From: Natronospira sp.
Lineage (GTDB): Bacteria > Pseudomonadota > Gammaproteobacteria > Natronospirales > Natronospiraceae
DNA: 64,000 nt
Assembly: GCA_003558125.1 (NCBI GenBank)
Contig: PWMQ01000101.1
Coordinates: 1 to 64,000, forward strand
Reading direction: 5' to 3'
The translations under genes were made by a program, and so were the position numbers. The notes below the pieces were generated by a model that saw only the letters and a program-made list of their open reading frames with translations, did no database searches and was not told the DNA's origin. Shown here piece after piece: positions 9,190 through 18,635 of this stretch (its first letter is position 1; every line of letters begins with the position of its first letter).

Positions 9190-9377
9190 ACGGGGTCCCC
9201 CTCCCTAAGGATCTATTATTCAATCTGCCACCATGGGGCATCATGGCCCTGGCGGACTCTGACGAGAATCGAGATTGGAATTTACTGGGCCTTTTGGGAT
9301 TTTGTCAACGGGAGGCCGAGAGCTCCGCGCCCAGAGTGCAGGTTTGGAAAAAGACCTGATTGCTGCCTTAGGGAATG

Positions 9378-9407
9378 AAAAGGGCCGCGGCAGTCTCGCC
9401 GCGGCCC
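9378..9407 (-). terminator. Rho-independent terminator of the 9429-11603 gene
   Basis: A 10-bp GC-rich stem (GGGCCGCGGC at 9382-9391 pairing with GCCGCGGCCC at 9398-9407) with a 6-base loop is followed on the minus strand by TTTT. It stands 21 bp after the stop codon of the large lipoprotein gene. Confidence 0.85.
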
Positions 9408-9428
9408 AGTCATCAGTACTGAGGTGAA

Positions 9429-11603
9429 TCAGAAACGACGGTATTGGATGACCCGGGGTGAAATGGAGATGGGGTCACCTTCTTCGTTCAAGTTGTCGAT
9501 CCGTTCCAGCAGGGAGACCCAGTCACCGTCGTCATGCAGCAAGGTCCAGCTTCGGACCATGGTCAGGTAGCAATCGACCTCCTGGGAATCGTCACAAATG
9601 GATTCCCGGCCCCACCAGACCGGACCGTCATCCCGCGGTTGCGCCCAGGCTTCCAATACGAGACGCCCGTTATCGAAGCGGTAATCGACTTCGTAATCAA
9701 TGCCCAGTACTTCGTCGGTTGCTTTCTCGATGTAACGGATGCTGCCCCAGCCATCTTCTCTGAGATCGACGGCGAAGGCATAGTCACCCGCCGTTTGGTA
9801 ATCCCACTGGACAAACAATTCACTGGCAAAGGTCTCATCCAGCCCGCCATTGGCGCTTTGTGGAGCGATCATGGAGCGAATGGAGCGGGCCTCACCATTG
9901 CTGTTTGTGGACAGGACCCTGGAGCGCCAGACGGGGAGGTGCTGTTCCGCCTTCAACGCAATTTCATGGACTGTGCCGCTGCCAAACTCGATCTGCAGCC
10001 AGCCGCTGTCGCTCAAGGACCAGTTAAAGGCCCCGGATTCGCTGGCTTCGCCGACCCCGCCGCTGGTGAAGGTCATCAGCTCGTCGCCATACCACGCCTC
10101 GCCACCGACAAGCGCGGGGAAATCGCCCGGAATGCCCCAGGTCTGATCAGCGATGTCGGCTTCCTCGAAGGCCATGAGCTGGTCCAGGTGGTGGCCGTAA
10201 AGGTCTGTCCGGAAATCCACCTCAATGCTTTCCCGGTCGGGATCGTCCGGGAATTCCCGGGTGCCGGCCTGGCTGACGGAGACGATGTCCATGCCGTCTT
10301 CTTCGGCCACCAGTGAGGCCTCGAATTCACTGAGACTCGTGACGCAGGCGGTTTGATAGGAATTGCCTTCATCGTCTTCGACCCAGCAAAAGGCTGCCGT
10401 GGTGAGTTCTCCGTCAAGATTCACTTCCAGCATGCCGTCGACGACTTCCCACTGGAAAGTGACCGAATCCACGTGATTGGAGTAGAGGCCAGTCCCATCC
10501 TCTTCGAAGCGGAACTGAGTGCCGGTGATGATATTGGGCTCCGGGCCGGTGATACCGAACCAGTCATTGGGTATCTCATCTTCGTCGATTCCCTGTACCA
10601 GGTCCTCGTCGGAGAGGATCTCACCAATGGCATTGTCGATACTGTCCGGATCGTTCTCCAGAACCTGCTCCTCATAGCTCTTTCGGCTTTCCTCTTCCTC
10701 AATCAGGCTGCTGGTGTCATCACTGCCCACCAGGGCCAATCCCGCCTGCGCCAGGGAAGCACCTGCTGCCGGGACAATGGTTCGATCCGGGTCTTCCACG
10801 GCAAGCAGGATCAACGCCGACGAGCGCAGTAGCAGGTTGGCCGACAGGCGGTCCCGAAGCGCTGTCCGTTCAGCCTCGGTTTCCGGTGCCTGACCATCGT
10901 TCTGCCAGCGCATCAGGGCGGCGTTGGCGGTACTCACATTGGTGATATTGACCCCCACGTTCTGTTCCCGGGTCAGAAGCCCGTCGTTGGTGGCAAGGGC
11001 CTGCAGTCGATTCATGTCACCAAGGTAGGACTGGAAGAGGATGAAACCATCCGTTGGGTCAGTGGCTTTAAGGCTCACCATTTCATCCGGTTCACGAATG
11101 CTGAGGCGCAGGCTGTACATGCCCTGTTCGTCGCTTCTGGCCTCATAGAGTGTTTCGCCCACCTGCGCCTCGATATCGGCATCGGCAATGATCGGGCCGG
11201 CGACCCGGCCAATCATCTGGATGGCCCCATGACAGGAAACGGCGATGTCGCTGACGTCGGCACCGGCGATCGTTCCTTCGGTGTTTTCCAGGTCACAGTT
11301 CTGGGCCGGCGCTTCCGGCAGGACCTGCGTGGCAACACTGTAACTCTCACCGTCCTCAAGCTGCGTGGCGAACTCAAATGGGCCATCCGAATCGATGGTC
11401 AATGACTCCGCATCATTGAGTCTCAGGATGAGCTGGTCTCCGCTCAGTCCGATGACTTCCCCGGCGACGGCAAAGACGGCTTCGCCATCCGGATCACCAG
11501 AGTCGCCACCATCGTCGCTGCTCGAACTGGAACTATTGCAGGCAGCGAGGGGAAGGACCAGGACAAGGGAATACAGACCTATGCGTGGATTGAATGGGGA
11601 CAT
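9429..11603 (-). CDS. Large lipoprotein of unknown function
   Basis: A 724-residue protein from ATG at 11603, supported by AAGGAGG 7 bp upstream. The signal peptide ends in the lipobox LAAC (Cys22), followed by a Ser- and Asp/Gly-rich linker (NSSSSSSDDGGDSGD), so it is probably tethered to the outer membrane. The next region (about 45-125) looks like a carboxypeptidase-regulatory or Ig-like beta domain of the kind seen in VAGEVIGLSGDQLILRLN proteins, with a Cys pair (QNCDLEN...AVSCHG). The C-terminal half repeats a motif of a short beta-rich unit (WGIPGDFP, FRFEEDGTG, WQYDYQTAGDYAF-like), which suggests lipocalin-like or repeated beta-sheet modules. No enzyme motif was found. A good terminator follows and no co-directional neighbour is close, so it is monocistronic. 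Confidence 0.8.
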   Translation of the reverse strand: MSPFNPRIGLYSLVLVLPLAACNSSSSSSDDGGDSGDPDGEAVFAVAGEVIGLSGDQLILRLNDAESLTIDSDGPFEFATQLEDGESYSVATQVLPEAPAQNCDLENTEGTIAGADVSDIAVSCHGAIQMIGRVAGPIIADADIEAQVGETLYEARSDEQGMYSLRLSIREPDEMVSLKATDPTDGFILFQSYLGDMNRLQALATNDGLLTREQNVGVNITNVSTANAALMRWQNDGQAPETEAERTALRDRLSANLLLRSSALILLAVEDPDRTIVPAAGASLAQAGLALVGSDDTSSLIEEEESRKSYEEQVLENDPDSIDNAIGEILSDEDLVQGIDEDEIPNDWFGITGPEPNIITGTQFRFEEDGTGLYSNHVDSVTFQWEVVDGMLEVNLDGELTTAAFCWVEDDEGNSYQTACVTSLSEFEASLVAEEDGMDIVSVSQAGTREFPDDPDRESIEVDFRTDLYGHHLDQLMAFEEADIADQTWGIPGDFPALVGGEAWYGDELMTFTSGGVGEASESGAFNWSLSDSGWLQIEFGSGTVHEIALKAEQHLPVWRSRVLSTNSNGEARSIRSMIAPQSANGGLDETFASELFVQWDYQTAGDYAFAVDLREDGWGSIRYIEKATDEVLGIDYEVDYRFDNGRLVLEAWAQPRDDGPVWWGRESICDDSQEVDCYLTMVRSWTLLHDDGDWVSLLERIDNLNEEGDPISISPRVIQYRRF

Positions 11604-11786
11604 TGTCAACCTCCTTGGAGTGTTTTCAGACTGCCCGACTTCCTATTCCGTGACGGAAAATGAGAGGGACGTATGGATAAGCTAGGCTGGCGGGCGCCCC
11701 GGCGCATCACCCATATAGGTGAACTCTGGCGAGAAATTTTCGAGGTTGGCGGCTGGGTGGGGCAGGCCGCTGAGAGGGATGCGGTG

Positions 11787-12956
11787 CTAGCTTGTGGAGT
11801 CGGAGGGGCTGGCGGAGATATTCCAGGGTTTGCCGGTCAGCAGGCGTATCAGTTCGGACTGGCGCCCGGTGCCGCTCTTGGTGAGTACTCTCTTTAGGTG
11901 GCTACGCAGGGTTTCCCGCGACAGCTGCCAGTGATCGCTGAGCTCGGACAGTTCGTGACCCTGGGCCAGGGCACAGGCCAGTCGGGCCTCGGCCGCTGTA
12001 AGGCCGTAAAGACTCATGAGAATGTCGCGATTGACCAGGCCTGCGTCCGCCAGGTTGCTCAGGAGCCAGACGGTTTGCACATCAGGCCATGGACCCTCCA
12101 GGCCCATCGGGCCGGGTCTGGCTGGCGTGGCCACCACCAGAATGTGGGGTCGGCCCGCTTCATGTTGGAGCAGTATTGCCTCCGGGGTAGGCGGTTGGGA
12201 AAGGGCGATCCGGTTTTTGACAGTCTCGAGCATGCCCCGGAAGCGCTTGCGGTCTCTGGGGTGGGTCACCCTGATATGGCCTGTATCAGCCATCAGGCCA
12301 TGACGTTGTTGAAGAATCTCCTCGGCCTTGTCGTTCTTGTGGACAATGCGATGCTCCCCGTCGAGTAGCACTACACCCACGGACAGGGCATTAAGGGTAT
12401 GTTCGGCAGCATTGACCTGTTGCCGGGTGAGCCTCAAGAGCTGGCCCATGTTCACGGCCCGCTGGATATGGGGGACCAGGCGGCGCATATAGTTTTTGTC
12501 TTCCTGGTCAAACGGTCCAGCGGCCAGGTGTCGCTGGACTGCGAACTTGAAAACACAGTCCTCGGTGCGCACGGCAATACCGCCACAGACGTGATAATTC
12601 TCCTGGGGCCGCATGTAATCAGCGAAAAATTCGTTGTTACGGAGTTCCCGGGGTGTGAATAGCTGTTCGGATGTGGCGATGAATCCGGCCGGGACGGTCT
12701 TGAGTACATCGAGGAAGATGTCGTGCTTGATTTAGTACTCGCTGTGAGCTCGCTGCAGCGCCGGGTCCAGGTTGTAGTGAATGTTGCTGCGAATGGCGGT
12801 GTTGCGTTCATCGATGCCCCGGATGATGCCTGACTTGGCATTCAGGGTCTGGGCCAGGTCAACGATGAAACCCTGCCAGTGGTCCGGGTCGGTGGCGGCG
12901 GTGTAGATAGACTCCACCTGGCTCGAAAATCTATCGATGTCGTGGGTCGATCTCAT
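11787..12956 (-). pseudogene. LuxR-family helix-turn-helix regulator, interrupted by one in-frame TAA
   Basis: From ATG at 12956 the frame reads MRSTHDIDRFSSQVESIY and stops at codon 75 (TAA, bases 12732-12734). Beyond the stop the same frame continues without a break (IKHDIFLDVLK ... LRNNEFFADYMRPQEN) to 11787. The total of about 389 codons matches the usual length of LuxR-type regulators with an N-terminal sensor region. The C-terminal HTH is intact: LTAAEARLACALAQGHELSELSDHWQLSRETLRSHLKRVL. Nothing else is damaged, so this is a very recent nonsense mutation, a sequencing error, or a truncated product plus a restart. The downstream part has an internal ATG at 12614. The gene follows the alpha/beta hydrolase gene by about 10 bp and probably shared its transcript. 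Confidence 0.85.
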
Positions 12957-12966
12957 GGCCGCCCCT

Positions 12967-13839
12967 TCACTGCGACGGACTCTGGTCAAAGGTATCCAGG
13001 ACCTGGTCCCAGCGCTCAAACAAGGCGAAATGGGCGCTGTCTGCCCATTGATTCAGTGGGATACCACCAAGGTGCGCTGACAGCCATTGGCCCATGGCAA
13101 TCGGCGCATTCAGGTCTCGGCTGCCATGCCAGAGGTGGACCGGGCAATTCGGTGCTTTGGGCGTGATGCCCCAGTCCGATGTCAGTGCCTGGGCGTCCGC
13201 CAGCATGCCTTCCAGGCCGGGCCGCAGACATTCGGTGAGGCTTGCGGCGTAGGCACTGGTACCCGTTTTTTCGAAAATGGCCTGGTCTTCCGGCGGTGCG
13301 CCGGCCAGAAGCAGGTCCAAGGGGGTGTCGGTGGATTCGAGACCGTCGTTGAGCATGGCGAGAAAGGCCTCGGCATCGCTACCGGCCAGTTGCCAGAATT
13401 GTTGCAGTGATTCCGGCATGCCCACCGTGGTGGCATCCGAGAATGGCGCAAGACTGCTGACCAGGCCCAGTCGGTTAATGCGTTCCGGTAGGCGCAGGGC
13501 GGCAGCCAGGGCATGGGGGCCGCCGCCGGAAAAGCCGAGAAGGCCAGTCTGGTCGAGTGCCAAGTGGTCCAGCAGGGCTGCCAGGTCGTCGGCAAAATCG
13601 GCAAGGGTACGGCCCGGGGAAGGGGAGCTTGCACCGTAGCCGGGGCGGTCCGGCACGATCACCCGCAAACCGAAAATCGCGGCCAGATCGGCCGCCGGGG
13701 CAAATTCCCAGCGTGATCCCGGCGTTCCATGGCAGTAGACGATGCCTCTGCCGTCGGCGAGGCCATATTCCGACCAGCCAAGTTGCCGATCAGCGGCAAG
13801 GCGCAGGGTGTGGTGGTTCCCGTACTGATGCCCGGTCAT
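12967..13839 (-). CDS. Alpha/beta hydrolase
   Basis: A 290-residue soluble alpha/beta-hydrolase. ATG at 13839 is chosen because AAGGGAG lies just upstream and the alternative start five codons earlier has no such site. HGTPGS (37-42) is the oxyanion loop, GFSGGG contains the nucleophile Ser104, and the acid and His are probably in HGSRDLNAPI and SAHFALF near the C-terminus. The fold is close to haloalkane dehalogenase/epoxide hydrolase and lactonase relatives, but the halide-binding Trp pair is not evident, so an esterase or lactonase is likeliest. It is transcribed with the broken LuxR-type regulator 10 bp downstream. A hydrolase next to a LuxR-type regulator invites the idea of signal degradation, but this regulator lacks a typical autoinducer-binding domain. 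Confidence 0.85.
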   Translation of the reverse strand: MTGHQYGNHHTLRLAADRQLGWSEYGLADGRGIVYCHGTPGSRWEFAPAADLAAIFGLRVIVPDRPGYGASSPSPGRTLADFADDLAALLDHLALDQTGLLGFSGGGPHALAAALRLPERINRLGLVSSLAPFSDATTVGMPESLQQFWQLAGSDAEAFLAMLNDGLESTDTPLDLLLAGAPPEDQAIFEKTGTSAYAASLTECLRPGLEGMLADAQALTSDWGITPKAPNCPVHLWHGSRDLNAPIAMGQWLSAHLGGIPLNQWADSAHFALFERWDQVLDTFDQSPSQ

Positions 13840-14189
13840 ACTGACTCCCTTCACCGGGTTTGCTAAAGCCCGGAAACGATCCCCTCCTTCTTTTTACATA
13901 TTAGACCTGCCGGGGCCTTGCTGCCACTCAAAATCGGCTTGAGGCGGGGATGTAACTCTTGGTTTGGTCCCGAGGGGCGTCAAGTCAGGTCCTTAGCTTG
14001 CGCTGAGCGCGGCTTGCCATCTTTCACCTTGGCTCCAGCCGGCCTCATGTCTGGTCGTCACTGAGGCTCCTGGTTGCCGGGGCGATATTGGAACTTGCCT
14101 GCCGGCCCGTTGTCGTCTTGCGGTCATCCGTGAGTTCCGGGAGGATGGGTTGCCATTGCCCGTCTGGAATCCCGACTTTGTGGTGTCCT
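13840..14189. other. Intergenic region between divergent genes, no gene seen
   Basis: About 350 bp between the hydrolase start and the metalloprotease start. The frame of the metalloprotease is open into this region, but the residues there do not resemble a signal peptide. No repeat, Fnr-type box or hairpin terminator was recognised. Confidence 0.5.
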
Positions 14190-16670
14190 ATGCATAAACT
14201 GCCTGGCTCTTTCTCCCCTGTCTGTTTCCCTGTTCTTTTGCTGCTTGGGCTGTTCCTGACAGCCTGTGGACCGTCCGGTGATTCATCCAATGGTCTGTCC
14301 GAGCGGGATCTGCGTGATGCCGACTCGGCCGAGGGCCTGTTCACGGTGCATCAAATCGATGAGCGGATCCTTTTTGAGATTCCCCAGGACATGCTCGGGC
14401 GCGAGATGGCGGTGATGAGCCGTTATGCCAAGGCCCAGGAAGGGCTGGCGGCCCGTGGCGGCGGGGATCGCATGACCGAGAATATGGTGGTGCAGTGGGA
14501 GCGGCGCGGTGACCGTGTTGTGCTTCGCAGTCAGAGCCATGCCAATACCGCTGATCCGGATTCCCCCCTGGCCCTGGCCGTCGCCAATTCGAATTTCTCG
14601 CCGGTCGTTGCCAGTTTCCCGGTGGAGATGGAGCGACAGGGACGGGCGGTGATTGATGTCACTGAAATGTATCTGGGAGATCATCCGGCCTTCTCCTTTC
14701 CCCGCCAACGCCGGGATGATCTGGGTATCCGACAGTTTGATGCGGAGCGAAGCTGGCTGGAGTGGAGCCGGGCTTTTCCCGGGAACATCGAGATTCGGGC
14801 CGTGCGCAGTTATGACGCGGAGAATCCGCCCTCCAATCGTCGGGGCGGTACGGTTTCCTTCGAGATCAACCACTCCATGATCCTGCTGCCGGAGGAACCC
14901 ATGATGCCCCGCCTGGCGGATGAGCGGGTTACCTACATTACCCAGCAGCAGACCGATTATTCCCGGGATTTCCAGGGGGTGCGGCCCTATGAATACCTGC
15001 GCCGCTACCGTCTGGAGCCCAAGGACATGGAGGCATTCAAGCGCGGTGAGCTGGTGGAGCCCAAGGAGCCCATCGTCTGGTATATCGACCCGGCGACGCC
15101 GGAGAAGTGGGTGCCTTACTTCAAGGCCGGGATCATGGAGTGGGAGTCGGCCTTTGAAAAAGCCGGCTTCAAGAATGCGGTGGATGTGAAGCTGGCACCC
15201 ACCGAGGAAGAAGACCCGGAGTTCAGTCTGCTGGACGCCCGCTACAACGTGATTCGCTACGTGGCCACCCCGGTACGCTCGGCCAACGCCGGCGGTGATG
15301 TGGTGGACCCCCGTTCCGGTGAGGTGATCCGCGGTCACATGAATATGTACCACGGTCTGGATGAGCGCTTGCGTTGGTGGCTGGTGTCTCAGGTGGCCAC
15401 CGCCAACCCCCGCTTCCGAACCACTGAACTGAGTGAAGAGGATCTCGGCGAGGCCCTGCGCTATGTGGTCTCCCATGAAATGGCCCATGCCATGGGGCTG
15501 CCCCATAACCAGCGGGCCAATTTTGTGTACCCGGTGGAGAGTCTGCGCGACCCGGATTTCGTGGAAGAGTGGGGCCATTCGGCTTCATCAGTCGGGCGTA
15601 CTCGTTATAACTACATCGCTCAGCCCGGTGACGACGTGTCCCCGGAGCGCCGCATCGGTCTGTGGGATGAGTTCGCCATCATGTGGGGCTATCGGCCGAT
15701 CCCGGAAGCCACCACGCCGGAAGAGGAACTGGAAACCCTCAATGAATGGATCGTCGAGCGGGCGGACAAGCCCTGGTTCCGTTCCGCCCATCCGCAGTTT
15801 GGCATGGACGTGGAATGGGACCCTTACCGCATGACCGAGGGTATTTCCGATGATCCGGTGAAAGCGGCTGAGTACGGCATGCGCAATTTGCGCGAGGCCA
15901 CCCGCAATCTGCGTGAGTGGCTTTTGAAGGCCGGCGATGACTACTACGAGCTGGAAACCCATTACCTGCAGAATCTGACCCAATGGAATCGCTACGCCGA
16001 GCATGCCGCAGCGGCCGTGGGCGGCTCCTGGACCCACCACAAGCGAGTTGGCGAGGAGGGCGCGGTTTATACCCCCATCGATCCCGACTACCAGCGCAAG
16101 GCCATGGCCTTCATCGACGAGCATGTCCTCAGCACGCCGGAGTGGGCACTGGACATGGAAACCCTGCGTCGCTTGGAGCACGCCGGCGCGGTGGAGCGTA
16201 TTCGGGCCTATCAGGAACTGGCCGTGCAGCGACTGCTAAATCATGCCCGCCTGGCTCGGATGATCGAGCACGAGGCCTTCCTGGGCGATGAAACCTATCG
16301 GCCCACCGATATGTTGGATGATGCCCGGGCCATGATCTGGCGGGAGTTGAGCGAAGGTGAGGCCATCAACACCTGGCGGCGCAACATGCAGCGAGCCTAC
16401 CTGGAACAGGCCCAATACCTGTTGCAGCAGGCCGAGTCCGAGCACTGGCAGCCGCCTGCTTCCGGCAATCTCCGGGTGGGCAGGAATGACGACCCGCCCT
16501 TGAATGCGGATCTGCACATCAGCCAGTCGGATATCCGGCCCTTAGTCCGTGAACAACTGGCTTTACTGGCTGATGAGATCGCTTCCTTTCTGGATAATGG
16601 AGTGAAAGACCGGATGACCCGAATTCATCTGCAGGATGCCCAGCGGCGCATTGAGCGGGCCTTGCGCTAG
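14190..16670 (+). CDS. Lipoprotein zinc metalloprotease of the DUF5117/DUF4953 family
   Basis: An 826-residue protein from ATG at 14190 (MHKLPGSF), placed so that a lipoprotein signal peptide with lipobox LTAC (Cys26) follows; the Shine-Dalgarno is weak. The layout matches the protease at 1542: an N-terminal DUF5117-like part (LFTVHQIDERILFEIPQDMLGREM), a middle region with IVWYIDPATPEKWVPYFKAGIMEWESAFEKAGF, and the zinc motif HEMAHAMGLPHN at about residues 429-440 (HExxHxxGxxH). A helical C-terminal region of about 300 residues follows. It is probably held at the outer membrane and digests extracellular or periplasmic peptides. The same WYIDPA...GFKNA signature occurs in both window copies, so they are paralogues although not adjacent. 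Confidence 0.88.
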   Translation: MHKLPGSFSPVCFPVLLLLGLFLTACGPSGDSSNGLSERDLRDADSAEGLFTVHQIDERILFEIPQDMLGREMAVMSRYAKAQEGLAARGGGDRMTENMVVQWERRGDRVVLRSQSHANTADPDSPLALAVANSNFSPVVASFPVEMERQGRAVIDVTEMYLGDHPAFSFPRQRRDDLGIRQFDAERSWLEWSRAFPGNIEIRAVRSYDAENPPSNRRGGTVSFEINHSMILLPEEPMMPRLADERVTYITQQQTDYSRDFQGVRPYEYLRRYRLEPKDMEAFKRGELVEPKEPIVWYIDPATPEKWVPYFKAGIMEWESAFEKAGFKNAVDVKLAPTEEEDPEFSLLDARYNVIRYVATPVRSANAGGDVVDPRSGEVIRGHMNMYHGLDERLRWWLVSQVATANPRFRTTELSEEDLGEALRYVVSHEMAHAMGLPHNQRANFVYPVESLRDPDFVEEWGHSASSVGRTRYNYIAQPGDDVSPERRIGLWDEFAIMWGYRPIPEATTPEEELETLNEWIVERADKPWFRSAHPQFGMDVEWDPYRMTEGISDDPVKAAEYGMRNLREATRNLREWLLKAGDDYYELETHYLQNLTQWNRYAEHAAAAVGGSWTHHKRVGEEGAVYTPIDPDYQRKAMAFIDEHVLSTPEWALDMETLRRLEHAGAVERIRAYQELAVQRLLNHARLARMIEHEAFLGDETYRPTDMLDDARAMIWRELSEGEAINTWRRNMQRAYLEQAQYLLQQAESEHWQPPASGNLRVGRNDDPPLNADLHISQSDIRPLVREQLALLADEIASFLDNGVKDRMTRIHLQDAQRRIERALR

Positions 16671-16795
16671 ATACAGGGTCTGGAAGGCTGGTTCTGCACT
16701 TGGATTTGAGGGGCCTGCAACCCGGAAAATAGCGGTAGCATAGACCATGATACTGATTGCCATGATTTGAAGTCCGAAATCGAGGGGGAAGGGAA

Positions 16796-17402
16796 GTGAG
16801 CCGGAATTTGATTGCTGGGGGCTTGTGTTTCTTGTTGCTGTTTGCAGCCAATGGTGTCCGTGCCACCGATATTTTTGTTGGGGGCGGTATTCTGGACGGC
16901 GGTGCCGGTACCCAGGATGATGACTGGAATCTTTTCTCTGCCCGCGATTTCAGGGGCACGGGCGGATGGGTATCGGTCGGTGCTATCGGTCGGTGCTATC
17001 GATCGGGATCTGCGCTTCTACGGCACGCTTGGTCGATTGCCATTTGATGATGCCGATCTGACTGTGGCGACCTTCGCTGGTGATTATGTCTTTGCCTACG
17101 GTGATGTGCTAAGGCCCTATATTGGGCTGTCCGCCGGCTATGGGCGGCAAAAGTGGACAGAGAACGTGCCCTTCGATGAGGACCGCATGGCCATGTTCGA
17201 TGGTGAGAGCGGGGAGGGCTTTATCTTTGGCTTTCAGGCTGGTGTGCTGCTCGAGTTCAACCGACATTGGCAGATGGATATCGGTGGGCGGGGTTACTAT
17301 TCAAGAATCAGCAGTTCGGCTGTGATCGAAGGCTTTGATGTGGCGCATCAGAGACTGGAGACGCTCAACTTCATGCATGTTTCCCTGTACTACCAGTTTT
17401 GA
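16796..17402 (+). pseudogene. Outer-membrane beta-barrel-like protein, frameshifted by a 13-bp tandem duplication
   Basis: Translation from GTG at 16796 (behind GAGGGGGAAGGGA) gives a signal peptide (MSRNLIAGGLCFLLLFAANGVRA) and a start TDIFVGGGILDGG, then goes out of frame. The other frame carries the rest: DRDLRFYGTLGRLPF, RPYIGLSAGYGRQKW, GFQAGVLLEFNRHW, and a C-terminal MHVSLYYQF with the terminal Phe and alternating pattern of outer-membrane barrels. The two frames meet in a perfect duplication of 13 bp (16971-16996). Removing one copy restores a single frame of 197 residues reading ...GGWVSVGAIDRDLRF... The gene is therefore either recently inactivated or switched by slipped-strand events. 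Function unknown; size is like small OmpA/OmpW-type porins. Confidence 0.85.
16971..17001. repeat. Direct tandem repeat of 13 bp, two copies plus a partial
   Basis: The unit TATCGGTCGGTGC occupies 16971-16983 and again 16984-16996, followed by TATCG. It causes the frameshift in the surrounding outer-membrane protein gene. Confidence 0.95.
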
Positions 17403-17426
17403 TCCTGGGTTCTTCATTGAAAGCCG

Positions 17427-18620
17427 TCAATCTGTTGGCTTTTTTCCGGTTTGCAGGCAGGTGATGGCCCGCTCCAGGCCTTCCACGGTCAGGGGGAACA
17501 TTCGCCCGTCAAGCAGCTCCCGCACCATGCCAATGCTGTAAGTCCGTTCCCAGTCTTCTTCGGGTACCGGGTTGAGCCAGATCAGGCGTTCAAAACGCTG
17601 TTTGATCTTCTCGAAGGAGGCCGCTCCCGGCTCCGGGTTCATGAAGTCGATGGCACCGAAGGGGGCGGCAATTTCGTAGGGCGACATGGAGGCATCACCG
17701 ACGAAGATCGCCTTGTAGTCGGGGCCGTAGGTGTTGAGGATCTCATCCAGTGGGGTGAGATTGTCGTGGCGCAGCTCGTTAGCCTGCCAGAGATGCTCGT
17801 AGATGAAGTTGTGGAAATAGTAGTGCTCCAGGTGCTTGAACTCGGCACGGCATGCGGTGAATAGGGCTTCGGAAAGCTGGACGTGATCGTCCATGGAACC
17901 GCCTACATCAAAAAAACTCAGGACCTTGACGGCATTGTGCCGTTCCGGTCGGGTGCGGATGTCCAGCAGGCCGGCATTGCGGGCCGTGTCCCGGATGGTG
18001 GCATCCAGGTCCAGCTCTTCCCGGGCCCCGCTGCGGGCGAAGCGTCGCAACTTGCGCAGGGCGAGCTGGATGTTGCGGCTGCCGATTTCGGATTCGTCGT
18101 CCAGGTTTCGATATCGACGCTGCTCCCAGACCTTGACCGCCCGGCGATGGCGGCCCGGTCCACCGATGCGGATGCCTTCCGGGTTGTAACCGCCATGGCC
18201 GAAGGGGCTGGTCCCGCCGGTACCGATCCAGCGGTTGCCGCCCTCGTGCCGCCCGGTTTGTTCATTGAGCCGTTCTTCCAGGGCCTTCATCAGGGCTTCC
18301 AGCCCGCCAAAGGCCTCGATCTGGCGCTTCTCCTCTTCGGAGAAATGCCGGTCCAGTTCCAGGCGCAGCCAGTCCTCGGGGAATTCGCCGCCGAGCGGGT
18401 CGGGCATGGCCTCCAGGCCTTCCTGGAAATGGGCAAAGGCCTGATCAAAACGGTCAAAGCGGGTCTCGTCCTTCACCAGGGTCATGCGGCTCAGGTGATA
18501 GAAGGCATCCATGTCACAAGCGGCAAGGTTGGCCTCCATCACCTCATGCAAGGCAATAAGATCCTTGGGGGTGACGGGGAGCCCGTGCTGGCGCAGGGTT
18601 GTGAAAAAACGGATGAGCAT
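17427..18620 (-). CDS. VWA-domain CoxE-like protein
   Basis: A 397-residue protein starting MLIRFFTTLRQHGLPVTPKDL, the usual start of CoxE-like VWA proteins. A GTG directly after the upstream stop codon (18633-18635) would add five residues and cannot be excluded. The C-terminal half holds a von Willebrand A-type domain, but the MIDAS motif DxSxS is altered to DVGGS (SFFDVGGSMDDH), keeping Asp and the last Ser. The segment GHGGYNPEGIRIGGPGRHRRAVKVWEQRRYRNLD is typical of this family. These proteins pair with MoxR AAA+ ATPases as chaperones for metal-centre or complex assembly. The partner ATPase gene ends 15 bp upstream. The client is unknown. Confidence 0.88.
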   Translation of the reverse strand: MLIRFFTTLRQHGLPVTPKDLIALHEVMEANLAACDMDAFYHLSRMTLVKDETRFDRFDQAFAHFQEGLEAMPDPLGGEFPEDWLRLELDRHFSEEEKRQIEAFGGLEALMKALEERLNEQTGRHEGGNRWIGTGGTSPFGHGGYNPEGIRIGGPGRHRRAVKVWEQRRYRNLDDESEIGSRNIQLALRKLRRFARSGAREELDLDATIRDTARNAGLLDIRTRPERHNAVKVLSFFDVGGSMDDHVQLSEALFTACRAEFKHLEHYYFHNFIYEHLWQANELRHDNLTPLDEILNTYGPDYKAIFVGDASMSPYEIAAPFGAIDFMNPEPGAASFEKIKQRFERLIWLNPVPEEDWERTYSIGMVRELLDGRMFPLTVEGLERAITCLQTGKKPTD

Positions 18621-18635
18621 GGGCGGCAGTGGCAC

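Noticed and set aside
12732-12734. Selenocysteine or stop-codon readthrough in the LuxR-type gene.
   Set aside because: The codon is TAA, not UGA, and the family has no selenoprotein members. A nonsense mutation or sequencing error is simpler.
14283-15578. A 431-codon open frame on the minus strand opposite the second metalloprotease.
   Set aside because: The metalloprotease frame has the zinc motif and lipoprotein signal. The opposite frame gives His- and Gly-rich nonsense with no start signal.
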